This document shows positions 7,417 to 16,482 of a stretch of 26,741 bases of DNA, one piece after another. The stretch lies in NCBI GenBank assembly GCA_046094825.1, contig JBJTIF010000048.1:1-26741 (forward strand). Direction: 5' to 3'. Source of the DNA: JBJTIF01 sp046094825 (GTDB lineage Bacteria; Actinomycetota; UBA4738; HRBIN12). Within the stretch, counting starts at the first letter, position 1, and the number at the start of each line of letters is the position of its first letter. The position numbers and the translations under genes were made by a program. The notes under the pieces were generated by a model. It made no database searches, was not told where the DNA came from, and worked only from the letters and a program-made list of their open reading frames with translations.

Positions 7417-8726
7417 CGGTCGATCCAGGCGTGGACGAGGGGGGGCGGCGTGACCGGGCGGTCGCTCGTGGTGCACGCCGAGAGGACGCGGCGGCCGGCC
7501 TCCGCCGCAGCGTCCTCGCGGCGGGCGTGGATCTCCCCGATCGGCTCCCCGGCGACGAACCGGTCGCCGATCGACGCGTGGACCACGATGCCGACCGCGG
7601 GGTCGACGGGATCACCCTTGCGGTGGCGACCCGCCCCGAGGTCGGCGCTCGCACGACCGATCGCCTCCGCATCGACGGCGGCGAGGACGCCGTCCCGGTC
7701 GGCGACGATCGGCACGACGACGGGCGCCGACGGGAGGATGCGGTCCGGAGCGTCGACGACGGCGGGGTCGCCGCCCTGCCGCTCGACCATCGCTCGGAAC
7801 GTCTCGAGTGCGGTACCGCCGTCGAGGGCGGCGGTCGCCCGGCGTCGAGCCTCGGACTCGTCGAGCCCGAGCAGCCGCACCGCGGCCGCGGTGGCGAACC
7901 GCAGGGCGAGCGCGCGGATACGCCCGTCACCTCCGCGGAGCACGCCGATCGCCTCGCGGACGTCGAGGGCGTTGCCGATCGCGGACCCGAGCGGCTGCGA
8001 CATGTCCGTCACCCCCGCGACCGTCGCGCGTCCCCAGCCATCGCCGAGCGCGATGCACGTCTCCGCGAGGCGGCGTGCGTCCTCGACGGACTTCATGAAG
8101 GCACCGCTGCCCGCCTTCACGTCGAGGAGGATGAGGTCCGTCCCGATCGCGAGCTTCTTCGACATGACGGAGGTCGCGATGAAGGGCACCGAGGGGACCG
8201 TCGCGGTCGCGTCCCGGAGCGCGTAGAGCGCGCCATCGGCCGGGACGAGCGCCGGGCTCTGTGCGGCGACCGCGCACCCGATCTCCGCGACCTGCCGCTC
8301 GAAGGCCTCGGGCGAGAGGTCGGTCCGCATCCCCGGGATCGCCTCGAGCTTGTCGAGGGTTCCCCCGGTGTGCCCGAGGCCGCGGCCGGAGAGCTTCGCG
8401 ACGGCGAGCCCGAGGCTCGCGGCGAGCGGCGCGAACACGAGCGTCACCGTGTCCGCGACGCCACCCGTCGAGTGCTTGTCGACCTTCGGGCGCTCGACGG
8501 TCGGGAGCGGGAGGGTCTCCCCGGAGTCGACCATCGCGCGGAGGAGCGTCGACGTCTCGCCGTCGTCGAGTCCGCGGAGGAACGCCGCCATGAGGAACGC
8601 CGCCGCGAGGTAGTCGGGCACCTCACCGCGCGCGAACCCGAGGACGAAGGCCCGCAGGTCGGTCTCCGCGAGGACCCGGCCGTCGCGCTTCGCCTCGACG
8701 ACCGCGCGGGGGTCGAAGCCGCTCAT
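7413..8726 (-). CDS. pdp: Pyrimidine-nucleoside (thymidine) phosphorylase
   Basis: Phosphorolyses thymidine or uridine to base and (deoxy)ribose-1-phosphate. The 437-residue protein has the phosphate-binding DKHSTGGVADTV (family: KHSTGGVGDK), then SGRGLGHTGGTLDKLE and SKKLAIGTDLILLDVKAGSGAFM. Its C-terminal domain follows the family plan (GRASADLGAGRHRKGDPVD). DeoA and Pdp are hard to separate by sequence; the K-HSTGG region and Gram-positive setting favour Pdp. The ATG overlaps the deoB stop as ATGA. Deoxyribose-1-phosphate made here is the substrate of the adjacent phosphopentomutase, so the two form a nucleoside salvage pair. Confidence 0.92.
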   Translation of the reverse strand: MSGFDPRAVVEAKRDGRVLAETDLRAFVLGFARGEVPDYLAAAFLMAAFLRGLDDGETSTLLRAMVDSGETLPLPTVERPKVDKHSTGGVADTVTLVFAPLAASLGLAVAKLSGRGLGHTGGTLDKLEAIPGMRTDLSPEAFERQVAEIGCAVAAQSPALVPADGALYALRDATATVPSVPFIATSVMSKKLAIGTDLILLDVKAGSGAFMKSVEDARRLAETCIALGDGWGRATVAGVTDMSQPLGSAIGNALDVREAIGVLRGGDGRIRALALRFATAAAVRLLGLDESEARRRATAALDGGTALETFRAMVERQGGDPAVVDAPDRILPSAPVVVPIVADRDGVLAAVDAEAIGRASADLGAGRHRKGDPVDPAVGIVVHASIGDRFVAGEPIGEIHARREDAAAEAGRRVLSACTTSDRPVTPPPLVHAWIDR

Positions 8727-9901
8727 CGACCGAGTTCCCCGGCGACACTCGTTCCGGCCAACCCGTCCCAGGGCACACCGAGGAGGTCGGCGATCGTCGC
8801 CCCGATGTCGGCGAACGTCGGGCGTTGCCCGAGGTCGCGTCCGGGGCCGTCGAGGCCCGCGACGAGGAGCGGCGTGCGTTCGCGCGTGTGGTCGGTCGAG
8901 ACGTCCGTGGGGTCGCACCCGTGATCCCCGGTGAGGAGGAGGACGCCGCCGTCGAGCGCCGCGAGGAGGTCGGGGATGCGCCGATCGAGCGCCTCGACGT
9001 TGCGGGCGTAACCCTCCGGATCGCTCCGATGCCCGTACTTGCTGTCGAAGTCCACGAGGTTCGTGAACACGAGCGCCGGACCCGGTCGACCGAGGAAGGC
9101 GATCGTCCGATCGATCCCATCGGCATCGGAGGAGGAGTAGGTCGCCTCGGTCATCCCGCGGCCGGCGAAGATGTCCTGGATCTTCCCGACGCCGTAGACC
9201 GCGACGCCGGCCTCGAGCGCGCGGTCGCAGAGCGTCGGTCCGGGTGGCGGCACCGAGTAGTCGCGCCGCTCGGGCCGGCGGCGGAACGACCCCGGGACGC
9301 CGTCGAAGGGTCGCGCGATGACGCGACCGACGCCGTGCGGGCCGACGAGGAGCGCGCGGGCGGTTCGGCACCAGGCGTAGAGCGTGTCGAGGTCGACGAC
9401 GTCGGTGTGGCACGCGATCTGGAACACCGAGTCCCCGCTCGTGTAGACGATCGGTCGTCCGGTCGCGAGGTGCTCGGCGCCGAGCTCCTCGATGATGACC
9501 GTTCCCGATGCGGGTACGTTGCCGAGGACGTCGCGACCGATCGCCGCCGAGAAGGGCCCGATGATCTCCGGCGGGAAGCCCTCGGGGTAGAGCGGGAACG
9601 GGCGGTCGAGCACGATGCCCGCCATCTCCCAGTGACCCGTCGTGGTGTCCTTGCCCGCGGAGCGCTCGCAGCACGTCCCGTGCGCCGTTCCGTCCGACGC
9701 CCGGGGCGGCACGCCGGAGATCGTGGTCAGGTGGCCGAGCCCGAGGTCGGCGAGGTGCGGGGCGTCGAGGCCGCCGACGACGCGGGCGGTGTTGCCGAGC
9801 GTGTCCGCGTGCGCGTCGCCGTAGGCCGCGGCGTCGGGCGCGCCGCCCACGCCGAACGAGTCGCAGACGACGAGGGCGACGCGGGGGATCCGAGCGGTCA
9901 T
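8723..9901 (-). CDS. deoB: Phosphopentomutase
   Basis: Interconverts (deoxy)ribose-1-phosphate and -5-phosphate, downstream of nucleoside phosphorylase. The 392-residue, alkaline-phosphatase-superfamily protein has the metal-binding CDSFGVGGAPDA near the N-terminus and GKDTTTGHWEMAG with the phosphorylated Thr region. It also has TNLVDFDSKYGHRSDPEGY and TGDHGCDPTDVSTDHTRE, which supply the Mn ligands. Length matches DeoB. Start and stop both sit in 4-base ATGA overlaps with the TraR/DksA gene upstream and pdp downstream. Confidence 0.95.
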   Translation of the reverse strand: MTARIPRVALVVCDSFGVGGAPDAAAYGDAHADTLGNTARVVGGLDAPHLADLGLGHLTTISGVPPRASDGTAHGTCCERSAGKDTTTGHWEMAGIVLDRPFPLYPEGFPPEIIGPFSAAIGRDVLGNVPASGTVIIEELGAEHLATGRPIVYTSGDSVFQIACHTDVVDLDTLYAWCRTARALLVGPHGVGRVIARPFDGVPGSFRRRPERRDYSVPPPGPTLCDRALEAGVAVYGVGKIQDIFAGRGMTEATYSSSDADGIDRTIAFLGRPGPALVFTNLVDFDSKYGHRSDPEGYARNVEALDRRIPDLLAALDGGVLLLTGDHGCDPTDVSTDHTRERTPLLVAGLDGPGRDLGQRPTFADIGATIADLLGVPWDGLAGTSVAGELGR

Positions 9902-10248
9902 CGACCCTCGCCGCGCGCCTTGCACGTGATGCAGAGCGCCGCCCACGGGAGCGCGTCGAGGCGCTCGTCGGCGATCGCGCCGGCGCACGACTCGCAGGTG
10001 CCGTACGTGCCGAGCTCCATCTTCCGGAGGGCACGGCGGACCCACCCGAGGTTCGACCGGAGCGCGCGGAGCACGGAGATCGCCCGCGCGCGTTCGACGG
10101 TGCTGTGCGCGCTGTCCGCGAAACCCCGCTCGACGTCGATCTCCGCCGCGTCGGAGTCCGGGTCTCCCCCGAGCACCTCGATCTCCCGACGGAGGTTCTC
10201 CTGCTGCTCGAGCAATGCGGTCCTGCGCTCGGCCGTCCGATCGGTCAT
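9898..10248 (-). CDS. TraR/DksA-family zinc-finger protein
   Basis: A 116-residue protein with a charged, helical N-terminal half and a C4 zinc finger at the C-terminus (CESC at about residue 89 and CITC at about 107, with GTYGTC leading in). This is the DksA/TraR plan; such proteins bind RNA polymerase through the secondary channel in Proteobacteria. In high-GC Gram-positive relatives their role is less clear. It lacks the longer coiled coil of E. coli DksA, so a general transcription-factor role is only a guess. It is embedded by ATGA overlaps between xerD and deoB. Confidence 0.88.
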   Translation of the reverse strand: MTDRTAERRTALLEQQENLRREIEVLGGDPDSDAAEIDVERGFADSAHSTVERARAISVLRALRSNLGWVRRALRKMELGTYGTCESCAGAIADERLDALPWAALCITCKARGEGR

Positions 10249-11240
10249 CGCGTCCTCCGTTCCTCGGTGCCCCGCGCACCCGTCCCAGCGCCCGGGGCCC
10301 TCCGACCTCGGGGCGCCCGGGCCCGCGGGTGGGCCGCGTAGTACGCCTCCCGCAGGTGCTCCTGCGTGACCAGCGTATAGACCTGCGTCGTCCCGACGCT
10401 CGCGTGCCCGAGCAGCTCCTGGACGACCCGGACGTCGGCCCCGCCCTCGAGGAGGTGCGTCGCGAAGGAGTGGCGCAGGGTGTGCGGCGAGACCCGTGCG
10501 CGCAGGCCGGCCCGCGCGACCGCCGCGGCGAGGATGCCCGCGATCCCCTGCCGGGTGAGGCGTCCCCCGCGGAGGTTCAGGAAGAGCGCCCCGCGCGTCC
10601 GCGGTCCGACGAGCTCAGGACGCGCGCGGGTGAGGTAGGCGCGGACCGCACGGACCGCGTGCCGACCGAGGGGCACCTCGCGCTCCTTGCCGCCCTTGCC
10701 GAGCACGCGGAGGCTCCCCGTCTCGAGATCGACGTCGTCGACGTCGAGGCCCGCGAGCTCGGAGACCCGGAGTCCTGCACCGTAGAGGGTCTCGAGCACC
10801 GCCCGGTCGCGGATCCCCGACGTGGTCGCCGACGGCGGGGCGTCGAGCAGGCGCAGGACGTCGTCGAGCGGCAGGGGCTTCGGCAGGGCGCGCGGCAGTC
10901 TCGGACGCGCCGTCGTCGTCGAGGGGTCGGTCCGGGCGAGCCCCTCGCGGACGAGGAAGCGATGGAACGATCGGATCGCGGAGAGGTGGCGGACGACCGA
11001 GGTGGCACGGTAGGGCCTGCCCTCGTCGCCGTGGGTCGAGGAGGCGAGACCGGCCACGAACGCCGTCACGTCCCGTTCCGAGGCGCGCGCGGCGTCCGTG
11101 ACGTGTCGGCGCCCGAGGTGCGCCGCGTAGCGGGTGAGGTCGCGTCGGTACGCGGCGACGGTGTTCGTCGAGAGCCCGCGTTCGACGGTGAGGTGATCGA
11201 GGAAGCGCTCGATCTGCCGGGCGACCGACGTCGCCGCCAC
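10245..11240 (-). CDS. xerD: Site-specific tyrosine recombinase XerD
   Basis: Resolves chromosome dimers at dif with its XerC partner. The 331-residue protein has an N-terminal SAM-like core-binding domain (residues 5-105) and the catalytic domain with the full R-K-H-R-H-Y set: Arg158 (GAGLRVSEL), Lys182 (GKGGKER), His253 and Arg256 (PHTLRHSFATHLLEGG), His279 (LLGHASVGTTQ) and Tyr288. After Tyr288 the protein runs on some 30 residues further than usual into a basic Arg/Gly/Ala tail. It starts at GTG, 5 bases after the ald stop. The synteny with pyrG and scpA matches the chromosomal XerD locus rather than a phage or integron integrase. Confidence 0.92.
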   Translation of the reverse strand: MAATSVARQIERFLDHLTVERGLSTNTVAAYRRDLTRYAAHLGRRHVTDAARASERDVTAFVAGLASSTHGDEGRPYRATSVVRHLSAIRSFHRFLVREGLARTDPSTTTARPRLPRALPKPLPLDDVLRLLDAPPSATTSGIRDRAVLETLYGAGLRVSELAGLDVDDVDLETGSLRVLGKGGKEREVPLGRHAVRAVRAYLTRARPELVGPRTRGALFLNLRGGRLTRQGIAGILAAAVARAGLRARVSPHTLRHSFATHLLEGGADVRVVQELLGHASVGTTQVYTLVTQEHLREAYYAAHPRARAPRGRRAPGAGTGARGTEERRTR

Positions 11241-11245
11241 GTGCG

Positions 11246-12364
11246 TTACGCCGACAGGACGGCCGGGAGCGGCGTCGCCGCGAGGCCGTGCGCCTCGGCG
11301 ACCCCGAGGTTCGTGAGCGCTCCGGCGTACGTGTTCACGCCGAGGGCGAGCACGGGATCGCGGCGGACCGCGGCCTCGAGCCCGTGGTCCGCGATCGCGA
11401 GGACGTACGGGAGCGTGACGTTCGTGAGCGCGTACGTCGAGGTGCGGGGGACGGCGCCGGGCATGTTGCCGACGCAGTAGTGGACGACGTCGTGGACGAG
11501 GTAGGTCGGCGCCGAGTGCGTCGTGACGTGGGCCGTCTCGACGCAGCCGCCCTGATCGATCGACACGTCCACGATGACCGAACCGGCGCGCATCGTCCGG
11601 ACGAGCTCCTCCGTGACGAGCCGCGGAGCACGGGCTCCGGGGACGAGGACCGCCCCGATGACGAGGTCCGCATCGACGACGAGGCGCTCGATCGCGAGCG
11701 CGCTGCTCGCGATCGTCTGGATCCGACCGCGATGGAGCTCGTCGACGTGGCGCCGCCGGTCGATCGACCGGTCGACGACGACGACCTCGGCCTCCATGCC
11801 CGCCGCGATCGTCGCGGCGTTCATCCCAGCCATGCCCGCGCCGAGGACGACGACCTTCGCCGGGGCGACCCCGGGCGCACCGCCCATGAGGACGCCGCGA
11901 CCGCCGGCGGGGCGCTCGAGGTAGCGCGCTCCCTCCTGGGGCGCCATGCGCCCGGCGATCTCGCTCATCGGGGCGAGGAGCGGGAGCCGACCGTCCGGCA
12001 GTTGGACGGTCTCGTAGGCGACCCCGGCGATGCGTCGCTCGAGGAGGAAGTCCGTGAGCTCGGCGTCGGCGGCGAGGTGGAGGTACGTGAAGAGCGCCTG
12101 GCCCTCGCGGAACCGTGCGTACTCCTGCGGCTGGGGTTCCTTCACCTTCACGATGAGGTCGGCGGCCGCGAAGACGGCGTCAGCGTCGGGGAGGATCGAC
12201 GCGCCGGATGCGGCGAAGGCGTCGTCGTCGAACGAGGATCCCGCGCCCGCTCCGGCCTCGACGACGACCCGGTGGCCGGCGGCGGTGAGCTCACGGACCC
12301 CTTCCGGGGTCGCGGCGACGCGGTACTCGTTGTCCTTGATCTCCTTCGGGATCCCGACGATCAC
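11246..12364 (-). CDS. ald: Alanine dehydrogenase
   Basis: NAD-dependent interconversion of L-alanine with pyruvate and ammonia. The 372-residue protein is family length and has MIVGIPKEIKDNEYRVA at the N-terminus, VKVKEP (substrate Lys), YLHLAAD (catalytic His), the Rossmann loop VVLGAGMAGMNAA and DVSIDQGGCVE (catalytic Asp). The start is GTG with GGAGG 7-8 bases upstream. It lies between pyrG and xerD, where other genomes of this synteny carry a Nudix gene. It probably heads the unit through the M50-like gene. Confidence 0.95.
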   Translation of the reverse strand: MIVGIPKEIKDNEYRVAATPEGVRELTAAGHRVVVEAGAGAGSSFDDDAFAASGASILPDADAVFAAADLIVKVKEPQPQEYARFREGQALFTYLHLAADAELTDFLLERRIAGVAYETVQLPDGRLPLLAPMSEIAGRMAPQEGARYLERPAGGRGVLMGGAPGVAPAKVVVLGAGMAGMNAATIAAGMEAEVVVVDRSIDRRRHVDELHRGRIQTIASSALAIERLVVDADLVIGAVLVPGARAPRLVTEELVRTMRAGSVIVDVSIDQGGCVETAHVTTHSAPTYLVHDVVHYCVGNMPGAVPRTSTYALTNVTLPYVLAIADHGLEAAVRRDPVLALGVNTYAGALTNLGVAEAHGLAATPLPAVLSA

Positions 12365-12397
12365 GAACGATCCTCCGGTGCCGGTGTGCGGGGCTTC

Positions 12398-12403
12398 AGC
12401 CTA
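12398..12403 (-). promoter_or_regulatory. Candidate -10 box upstream of ald
   Basis: TAGGCT on the minus strand, 33 bases before the ald GTG, in the 58-base gap after pyrG. It leaves room for a short leader holding the GGAGG. A 12-base palindrome (CCCCGCGCGGGG, 12405-12416) lies just upstream and may belong to the end of pyrG. No -35 was recognised. Confidence 0.35.
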
Positions 12404-12422
12404 CCCCCGCGCGGGGAGCCGG

Positions 12423-14072
12423 TCAGCGGACGGAGGCGCCCGAGGACGGACCCGTCGCCGCCAGGCGCGCGCGGTTGCGCGCCGCCTCCACGAAGCCGCG
12501 GAAGAGCGGGTGGGGCCGCGTCGGGCGCGAGCGGAGTTCGGGGTGGAACTGCCCCGCCATGAAGAACGGGTGGCCCGGGAGCTCGATGATCTCCGCGAGC
12601 CGCCCATCGGGCGAGGTCCCGGACAGGACGAGCCCGTGGCGGGTGAGGACCTCGTGGTACGCGGGGTTCACCTCGTAGCGGTGCCGGTGGCGCTCGTAGA
12701 CGACCGCCTCGCCGTAGAGCTCGGCCGCCCGGGTACCCGCGGCGACGTGGCAGGGCTGCGCCCCGAGCCGCATGGAGCCCCCGAGGTCGGTGACGTCCTT
12801 CTGCTCCGGCAGCAGGTCGATCACCGCGTGCGAGGTCGAGGGTTCGAACTCCGAGGAGTTCGCGCCCTCGAGGCCGGCCACGCTGCGCGCGAACTCGATG
12901 ACCGCGCACTGGAGCCCGAGGCACAGCCCGAGGAACGGGACACCGCGCTCGCGCGCGAACCGGACGGCCTCGAGCTTGCCCTCGATCCCCCGCCAACCGA
13001 ACCCGCCGGGGACGACGAGTCCGTCGACGCCATCGAGGAGGCGCTCGGCCGCCCCGGGCTCGTCGAGATCGTCCGACGCGATCCAACGCAGCTGGACGTC
13101 GACGCCGCTCGCGAACCCGCCGTGCCGCAGGGCCTCGATGACCGACAGGTACGCGTCCCGGAGGTTCACGTACTTCCCGACGATCGCGACCTCGACCGGT
13201 TCGACGGCCGCGTCGATGCGCTCGACGAGGGCGTGCCACTCCGTGAGATCGGGCTCGACGTCGATCCGGAGCGTCCGCGCGAGTTCGGCGTCGAGGCCCT
13301 CGCGGTGGAGCGTGAGCGGCACGCGGTAGATCGAGGGGGCATCCATCGCGGAGACGACGCCGGAGATCGGCACGTCGCACAGCAGGGAGATCTTCTCCTT
13401 CAGGTGGCGCCCGATCGGCTGGTCCGAGCGCGCGACGATGACGTCGGGCTGGATGCCGAGGGACCGGAGTTCCTTCACGGAGTGCTGCGTCGGCTTCGTC
13501 TTCAGCTCGCCGGAAGGACCGATGAACGGCATGAGCGACACGTGGACGAAGGCGCAGCGGTCGCGTCCCACCTCGTTGCGGAGCTGACGGATCGCCTCGA
13601 GGAACGGCAGGGACTCGATGTCCCCGACGGTGCCGCCGATCTCGACGACGACGAGGTCGGCCTGCTCGGCCTCGGCGTAGCGTCGGATGCGCTCCTTGAT
13701 CTCGTCGGTGATGTGCGGGATCACCTGGACGGTCTTGCCGAGGAAGTCCCCGCGGCGCTCCTTCGCGATGACGCTGGAGTAGACCGCGCCGGTCGTGAGG
13801 TTCGCGCCGCGGTGGAGGTTCTCGTCGATGAATCGCTCGTAGTGCCCGAGGTCGAGGTCGGTCTCGGCACCGTCGTCGAGGACGAACACCTCGCCGTGTT
13901 CGAATGGGTTCATCGTGCCCGGATCCACGTTCACGTAGGGATCGAGCTTCTGGAGGGCGACGCGGAGGCCGCGGGACTTGAAGAGGCGGCCGAGGGAGGC
14001 GGTCGTGATGCCTTTCCCGAGACCGGAGGCGACTCCCCCGGTGACGAAGATGAACTTCGGCTGCGTCTTCAC
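12423..14072 (-). CDS. pyrG: CTP synthase (glutamine hydrolysing)
   Basis: Makes CTP from UTP, ATP and glutamine. The 549-residue protein has the synthetase domain with FVTGGVASGLGKGI and KLDPYVNVDPGTMNPFEHGEVF (both classic PyrG blocks). The C-terminal class I glutaminase domain has the Cys nucleophile in FLGLCLGLQ and the His-Glu pair in GQFHPEL. I prefer GTG at 14072 because the protein then starts a few residues before FIFVTGG, as in relatives, and because TAGAGT (14088-14083) ends 10 bases upstream. An in-frame GTG at 14084 would add four residues but overlaps that box. It appears to be a single-gene unit. Confidence 0.96.
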   Translation of the reverse strand: MKTQPKFIFVTGGVASGLGKGITTASLGRLFKSRGLRVALQKLDPYVNVDPGTMNPFEHGEVFVLDDGAETDLDLGHYERFIDENLHRGANLTTGAVYSSVIAKERRGDFLGKTVQVIPHITDEIKERIRRYAEAEQADLVVVEIGGTVGDIESLPFLEAIRQLRNEVGRDRCAFVHVSLMPFIGPSGELKTKPTQHSVKELRSLGIQPDVIVARSDQPIGRHLKEKISLLCDVPISGVVSAMDAPSIYRVPLTLHREGLDAELARTLRIDVEPDLTEWHALVERIDAAVEPVEVAIVGKYVNLRDAYLSVIEALRHGGFASGVDVQLRWIASDDLDEPGAAERLLDGVDGLVVPGGFGWRGIEGKLEAVRFARERGVPFLGLCLGLQCAVIEFARSVAGLEGANSSEFEPSTSHAVIDLLPEQKDVTDLGGSMRLGAQPCHVAAGTRAAELYGEAVVYERHRHRYEVNPAYHEVLTRHGLVLSGTSPDGRLAEIIELPGHPFFMAGQFHPELRSRPTRPHPLFRGFVEAARNRARLAATGPSSGASVR

Positions 14073-14082
14073 CCGGGAGCGC

Positions 14083-14088
14083 ACTCTA
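14083..14088 (-). promoter_or_regulatory. Candidate -10 box of pyrG
   Basis: TAGAGT on the minus strand lies 10 bases before GTG 14072. A start of transcription 6-7 bases downstream would leave only a 3-4 base leader, so initiation would be nearly leaderless. There is no recognisable ribosome site in the gap to the MraY-like gene. No -35 match was found. Confidence 0.4.
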
Positions 14089-14126
14089 GCAGAGCGCGCG
14101 GTGCAGGAGAGGGAGCCTCCGACGGT

Positions 14127-14870
14127 TCAGGGCTCGGGGCGCCGGCCGACCCGGTCGAACCATGCGAGCGCGGGGGTGCGGGCGATGAGCGTCGAGAGAC
14201 CCACGGTCTCCGCGAGGACGGTCAGCGCGACGACCGCGAGCGACGCGATCGGGACGAGGCCTCCGGGGAGCGCGAGCACGAGGACGAGGCCTCCGGCGAA
14301 CCCGAGGAGGTTCGCCCCACCGTCGCCGAGCATGTCGAGCTCGCGCAGGTCACGGCGGAGCGCTGGGAGCGAGGCGAGCGCGACCCCGGGGAGCGCGGGG
14401 TGGTCGGGGAACGGAACCGTCGCGAGTCCGACGAGGAGGACGGGGACGAACACCTTCAGCGCGCGCCCGGGCCGGACGTCGAGCGCGTTGCCGAGGTTCG
14501 CGGCGCCGGCGAGGAGCGGGATGCCGGCGATCGTCGCGACGGGTCCGAGCGGCAGGAGGGCCGCGCTCACGAGCGCGCAGGCGCCGATCACGACCGCCTT
14601 CAGGACCCCGGTCGTCATGCGCCCCTCGAGGAGCGCGCGGAGGTGCCCCCGGAGTCCGCGGGGACCCGGCGGCGCGAGGTCGTCGAGGAACCCGACCGCG
14701 AAGACGACGAGGAGCGAGGCCGCCGACGCGATCCCGCCGGGACTCGCGTCGGCGAGGCGTCCCACGACGACGCCGGACACGGCCGCGGCCCCCGCGAGGA
14801 GGATGCCGAGGGTGCGGGGCGTCGGCACACCGCGGTGGTTCGCGATCGCGAAGCGCGGGGTGCGGGTCAC
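14127..14870 (-). CDS. MraY/WecA-like (glycosyltransferase family 4) membrane protein
   Basis: A 247-residue polytopic protein with about seven hydrophobic segments. It carries the family landmarks NHRGVPTPRTLG (N-terminus), GFLDDLAP (the metal-binding Asp pair), LKAVVIGA, AANLGNALDVRPGRALK (family: NLLDGxPGRAxK) and MLGDGGANLLGF. Such enzymes transfer a sugar-1-phosphate to a polyprenyl phosphate. At 247 residues it is much shorter than MraY (about 320-360), but the key acidic motifs are present. The true mraY is expected in the division cluster, so this is a paralogue of unknown substrate. Its GTG overlaps the GT2 stop; linkage to steA and steB suggests an envelope role. Confidence 0.82.
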   Translation of the reverse strand: MTRTPRFAIANHRGVPTPRTLGILLAGAAAVSGVVVGRLADASPGGIASAASLLVVFAVGFLDDLAPPGPRGLRGHLRALLEGRMTTGVLKAVVIGACALVSAALLPLGPVATIAGIPLLAGAANLGNALDVRPGRALKVFVPVLLVGLATVPFPDHPALPGVALASLPALRRDLRELDMLGDGGANLLGFAGGLVLVLALPGGLVPIASLAVVALTVLAETVGLSTLIARTPALAWFDRVGRRPEP

Positions 14871-15577
14871 GACCCGCCCCGCGGGGGCGCGGCCCGACGC
14901 TGGCCACGCACGAGCCGCGGGATCGCTGCCCGCAGGAGGTGCACGCCCTGCCGCCCGCGGTGCGCGAACCCGGCGAGCGTGCGACCGCGCGCGCGGTGCG
15001 TCGCGGCGATCGGCACCTCGACCACGCGGAGCCCGGCACGCGCGGCGTCGATCCCCATCGCGGTCTCGACGCCGAAGCCCCCCGCGAGCGGTCGGAGCGC
15101 GGCGAGCGCCTCGGCGGTGAGCGCGCGCTGCCCCGACATCGGCGCCGCCATGCGCGGCCCGCCCGCCAGGCGGATCGCCGCGGCGCTCACCCGTCGCACC
15201 ATCCCGAGCCCGCCTCCGGGACCGGCGGGGAGCACGCCGACCACGAGATCCGCGGTCCCCGCGGCGATCGGTGCGAGGAGGTCGGCGAGCGCCGCCGCGC
15301 TCGCCCCGAGATCGGCGTCGGCGAGGAGCACGGTGGAAGGTTCGCCCGCCACGGCGATCGCGGCCTCGAGCGCGGCGCCCTTGCCGCCCGCACGCGCGCG
15401 ACGGACGACCTGCGCCCCGGCGTCCGCGGCGATCGCACCGGTCCCGTCGCACGAGCCGTCGTCGGCGACGACGACGCGGTCGACGAACGCGAGGAGCGCC
15501 CGCACGGTCGCAGCGACCCGATCCGCCTCGTCGCGCGCGGCGACGATCGCGACGACGCGCGCGGGCGCCTCGCTCAC
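14867..15577 (-). CDS. Glycosyltransferase family 2 protein
   Basis: A 236-residue GT-A fold enzyme: VVAIVAARDEADRV at the N-terminus, VVVADDGSCDGT (nucleotide-binding), GGKGAALE, and LLADADLGAS with the DXD-type metal motif, then SGQRALTAEA and ETAMGIDAARAGLRVVEVPI. No transmembrane helix is seen. The acceptor cannot be read from sequence. It sits between steB and the MraY-like gene with GTGA overlaps on both sides, so it probably adds a sugar to a lipid-linked product or other envelope polymer made with them. Confidence 0.87.
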   Translation of the reverse strand: MSEAPARVVAIVAARDEADRVAATVRALLAFVDRVVVADDGSCDGTGAIAADAGAQVVRRARAGGKGAALEAAIAVAGEPSTVLLADADLGASAAALADLLAPIAAGTADLVVGVLPAGPGGGLGMVRRVSAAAIRLAGGPRMAAPMSGQRALTAEALAALRPLAGGFGVETAMGIDAARAGLRVVEVPIAATHRARGRTLAGFAHRGRQGVHLLRAAIPRLVRGQRRAAPPRGGS

Positions 15578-16482
15578 GGGATGGTCGGCAGCGGCGCCCG
15601 GTCGCCCCCGTACGCCCCGCCCTCCCCGGGGGCGGCCGCATCGAGGAGGCCGAGGACGAGCGCGACGGCCCCCGGGGGCGCCTCGGCACCGACGACGGTG
15701 ATCGCCGTATCCGTCGGGACGTCGCCGACCCACGGATCGCCCGCCGCAGACGTCTCCGCAGCGCCGACGGGGACGCCGGCATCCGCGAGCCCTGCGACGA
15801 GCGCCTCGACGAAGGGACGGGTCGCGAGCGGCGGCGCGTCGGCGTCGGTCCCGCCGAGGACGACGACGAGGAACCCCGCCGCGTGGATCTCGCTCCGCGT
15901 CTCGTCGTCGAGCGAACCGTCGCGCGCCGCGAGGAACCCCCCGTCGAGGAGGCCGACGAGGAGATCGCCGGCTGCGTCGATCGGAGCGAGCGGGGCGGCG
16001 AAGCGTTGCGCGAGGAGCGCGCCGGCGCGGGTCGGCCAGGGCGTGGCTCCGTCCGCGCCGCTCGGCCCGAGGAGCGCGCCGAGCGCGACCGCATCGGTGG
16101 GGTCGGCGCCGGTGAGGGAGGGCTGCGCCGCGAGCGTCACGAGGACGCGCGCGCCGGCGACGTCGAGCGCCTCGAGGACGGAGGTCTCGAGCTCGGATGG
16201 GACGCCCTCCTGCGTGACGACGACGACGCGCGATCCGGCGAGGCGACCGGCGAGCAGGATCGGCGCCGACGCGTTCGCGTACGCCGCGAGCGCGTCGGCG
16301 CGCGCGCGTTCGACGTCGACCTCGTCGCGGAGCTCCTCGATGCGCCGCAGCTGCGCCTCGGTCCGTTCCTGGAGCTGCCCGACGAGCGTCGGCTGCCCGA
16401 AGGAACTCCCGGCGAGCAGTCCGAGGCCGAGCGCGAGGAAGATCGCGACGATCGAGACGAGGTGGTAGCGGGGCGAGAGCAT
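15574..16482 (-). CDS. steB: MctB/SteB-like envelope protein (copper transporter-family annotation)
   Basis: A 302-residue protein with an N-terminal signal anchor in MLSPRYHLVSIVAIFLALG, continuing LGLLAG, nearly identical in pattern to the MctB (Rv1698) N-terminus. Next come a coiled coil of about 30 residues (LQERTEAQLRRIEELRDEV) and a periplasmic alpha/beta domain. In Mycobacterium MctB was linked to copper efflux. In Corynebacterium SteB partners SteA in cell envelope assembly and division. The adjacent steA gene favours the latter reading. The ATG overlaps the steA stop by one base (TGATG). Confidence 0.85.
   Translation of the reverse strand: MLSPRYHLVSIVAIFLALGLGLLAGSSFGQPTLVGQLQERTEAQLRRIEELRDEVDVERARADALAAYANASAPILLAGRLAGSRVVVVTQEGVPSELETSVLEALDVAGARVLVTLAAQPSLTGADPTDAVALGALLGPSGADGATPWPTRAGALLAQRFAAPLAPIDAAGDLLVGLLDGGFLAARDGSLDDETRSEIHAAGFLVVVLGGTDADAPPLATRPFVEALVAGLADAGVPVGAAETSAAGDPWVGDVPTDTAITVVGAEAPPGAVALVLGLLDAAAPGEGGAYGGDRAPLPTIP

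Noticed and set aside
10245..11240. Tyrosine recombinase as a mark of a mobile element or integron
   Set aside because: It has XerD features and the conserved pyrG-xerD-scpA neighbourhood; no att repeats, cargo genes or tRNA target are nearby.
12030..15701. Very long plus-strand open frame (over 1200 codons) opposite ald, pyrG and the MraY/GT2 genes
   Set aside because: It is antisense to four well-recognised genes, has Arg/Glu/Asp-rich low-complexity composition and no domain; open frames like this are a by-product of very high GC.
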